A stretch of DNA of 64,000 bases, taken from Hyphomicrobiales bacterium. Lineage in GTDB: Bacteria; Pseudomonadota; Alphaproteobacteria; Rhizobiales; Rhizobiaceae. The stretch is taken from positions 62,001 through 126,000 of the forward strand of contig UCHV01000005.1 in the NCBI GenBank assembly GCA_900472395.1, given 5' to 3'. The position numbers and the translations under genes were made by a program. The notes under the pieces are model-generated. The model saw nothing but the letters and a program-made list of their open reading frames with translations. It was not told the DNA's origin and searched no databases. Shown here in pieces: positions 62,741 to 64,000 of this stretch; the stretch's first letter is position 1; each line of letters opens with the position of its first letter.

Positions 62741-63184
62741 TCAAAGACAGGTCTCTGCAAAACCAGACCTCACCCGCGCACCACCATAACCACCCGCCGC
62801 AATACCGCTGCACAGATCAAACCATTCGCAGCCTCGACAGGCATTTCGCGTAACACCACCGGCAAAGGCCTTGCGCATCCGCACCAGCAATGCCGGATGC
62901 AGCTCGATCCGCGTACCGGCGGAGATCGTCAGATCCAGAAGATCACCAACATCGGCCGCCGCCTGCCGATCCCGAACAACAACGCTGTCACGAAAACAAT
63001 GCGGCGCAGGCTCACAGAGCAGCGCCGCACAGACATCATCCGGCCCATCGACCACCAGAACATCCTCACCGCCCGACAGTCGTTTGGCGATGCGATCGTA
63101 GTTGGCAACGAAGGCCGGCGTATATCCCTTGCCCACATAGGTGAGCAGGCAAAGGAGATGATGCGGACGAAGCCGAACCGTCAT
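62741..63184 (-). CDS. DUF1284 family protein
   Basis: 147 residues. Family features: MTVRLRPHHLLCLLTYVGKG (RPHH at 6-9), and a C-terminal ACRGCEWFDLCSG with closely spaced cysteines that look suited to metal or Fe-S binding. The start overlaps the bioY stop by 4 bases (ATGA), so it is translated with bioY and comes under the same BioR box. Function unknown; a role in biotin or metal physiology is a guess from context. Confidence 0.85.
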   Translation of the reverse strand: MTVRLRPHHLLCLLTYVGKGYTPAFVANYDRIAKRLSGGEDVLVVDGPDDVCAALLCEPAPHCFRDSVVVRDRQAAADVGDLLDLTISAGTRIELHPALLVRMRKAFAGGVTRNACRGCEWFDLCSGIAAGGYGGARVRSGFAETCL

Positions 63185-63771
63185 GCGGCAGGCTTCACCC
63201 TGCCCCGTGCCAGCAGACGCAGGACCGCAGCACCAAGCGCGGATTTGAGCGCCGCACCGACAAGGAACGGCAGAACGCCGAACAGAAACGCCTTTTCCGC
63301 GCCGATCATGAAACCCAGCACGATACCGCCGATGGCGAGGCACAACAGGTTCGCGGCCGCCATGGCAACAAAAGCCAGAACCGGGCGATGACCGTTCCAG
63401 CCCTTCTCGGCCAGATACCCCATCAGCGCCGCAATGATCGGGAAGGAAAAGAGGTAACCGGATGTCGCCCCCATGAAGGGCAGCAGACCGGACGCGCCGC
63501 CCGCAAGAACCGGCATTCCGGCCGCGGCTTCCACCAACCAGGCGATCACGGTCGCAGCCCCCAGACGCCAACCGTAAAGCGCGCCGATCAGGGTAACGGC
63601 AAAAGTCTGCATGGTGATCGGCACCGGCACCATCGGCACCGAAATATACGATGACGCGGCGAGAACGCCGGTGCCGAGCAAAATGGCCATGCCCTTCCAG
63701 ACCAGCGAGGCGTTTTGCAGATCAAGCGGACTGAAGGCCGGCTTGGACAGTTGCGATGAAAGATAGCTCAT
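63181..63771 (-). CDS. bioY: Biotin transporter BioY
   Basis: 196 residues, S-component (substrate-binding membrane protein) of a biotin ECF transporter. Six hydrophobic segments; GTGVLAASSYISVPMVPVPITMQTFAVTLIGALYG is characteristic (spread over ~30-65), as is GASGLLPFMGATSGYLFSFP. BioY can work alone or with a bioMN energising pair, not present here. Preceded by GGAGATCCAC and a BioR box. Confidence 0.95.
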   Translation of the reverse strand: MSYLSSQLSKPAFSPLDLQNASLVWKGMAILLGTGVLAASSYISVPMVPVPITMQTFAVTLIGALYGWRLGAATVIAWLVEAAAGMPVLAGGASGLLPFMGATSGYLFSFPIIAALMGYLAEKGWNGHRPVLAFVAMAAANLLCLAIGGIVLGFMIGAEKAFLFGVLPFLVGAALKSALGAAVLRLLARGRVKPAA

Positions 63772-63784
63772 GTGGATCTCCAAA

Positions 63785-63794
63785 TTATAGATAA
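63785..63794. promoter_or_regulatory. BioR box upstream of bioY
   Basis: TTATAGATAA matches the known alphaproteobacterial BioR operator (TTATAGATAA/TTATCTATAA), 14 bases before the bioY start. A degenerate second half (AATCTATAG) follows at about 63803-63811. BioR is the GntR-type biotin repressor of Agrobacterium and relatives. Confidence 0.8.
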
Positions 63795-63811
63795 TTTTTA
63801 GAATCTATAGC

Positions 63812-64000
63812 TAATGAGTCCACAGAATAGAAATTTTGGCAAGGCGCGAACTGTGCAGCCATGAAACGGCATTGATAAAGAAAGGAAAAAATTGATTTTC
63901 AGCACTCTGCGCAGAACAGGACACCCATCGCTGCAGCAGCGGCACGCCATTATTGCTGGCACAGAGCGCGCACCGAATGGGCGCGAAAAAGGTCAGCGCG
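63812..64000. other. Right edge, no gene recognised
   Basis: About 190 bases after the bioY promoter with no convincing open frame, RNA gene or repeat; the next gene presumably starts beyond the window. Confidence 0.5.

Noticed and set aside
61566-62813. 415-codon minus-strand frame
   Set aside because: Antisense of gap extended into intergenic DNA; no start signal.

Overview
The window reads as chromosomal DNA of a Rhizobiaceae alphaproteobacterium, most likely Agrobacterium or a close Rhizobium relative. The evidence is high-GC coding DNA, a serC leader motif, a BioR box before bioY, a complete sulfolipid operon (sqdB-sqdD-sqdC), Omp25/RopB-like outer-membrane proteins, zapA followed by a probable 6S RNA, and dispersed rhizobial-type palindromic repeats. 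Genus and replicon are inference, because no rRNA or replication gene is present.

Layout. 0-13 kb: the 3' end of treY, a tandem pair of 24-residue membrane peptides, small uncharacterised genes, a tRNA-Met-like gene, mnmA, a GGDEF-EAL protein, a TonB-box protein, a Gre factor, a MscS channel, a DUF1810 gene and a Tim44-like protein. 13-16.4 kb: serine biosynthesis (serA, serC). 16.7-21.4 kb: a cell-surface block in which two outer-membrane barrel genes flank an acyltransferase and a methyltransferase. 21.6-34 kb: a conserved housekeeping block on the minus strand (glmM, ftsH, tilS, and the tol-pal envelope system cpoB, pal, tolB, tolA, tolR, tolQ, ybgC). 34-37.4 kb: the sulfolipid operon. 37-40.6 kb: small stress-type genes, a flavin-dependent oxidoreductase and a receptor-like coiled-coil membrane protein.

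40.7-44.9 kb: the Holliday-junction operon ruvC-ruvA-ruvB, interrupted by two different AbrB/PIN (VapBC-type) toxin-antitoxin modules, one in each junction. The second module is flanked by a perfect 9-bp duplication of the ruvB start (ATGACAGAC). Its toxin stop codon is formed by the ruvB start codon. This is the most unusual structure in the window.

45-58 kb: yebC, a PNPOx-like protein, a frameshifted MBL-fold gene, an ABC-2 exporter, ymdB-like phosphoesterase, 5-FCL, a CBS-domain membrane protein, a three-gene histidine-kinase/response-regulator operon, and a YafY-type regulator divergent from a monooxygenase-like gene with an inverted repeat between them. 58-64 kb: probable 6S RNA, zapA, a DUF4164 coiled-coil gene, tkt, gap, then bioY translationally coupled to a DUF1284 gene under a BioR box.

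Several genes under 40 codons were found by reading between the large genes. Coordinates of starts were set from ribosome-binding sites and family lengths. No database search was possible, so family names rest on recognised motifs.
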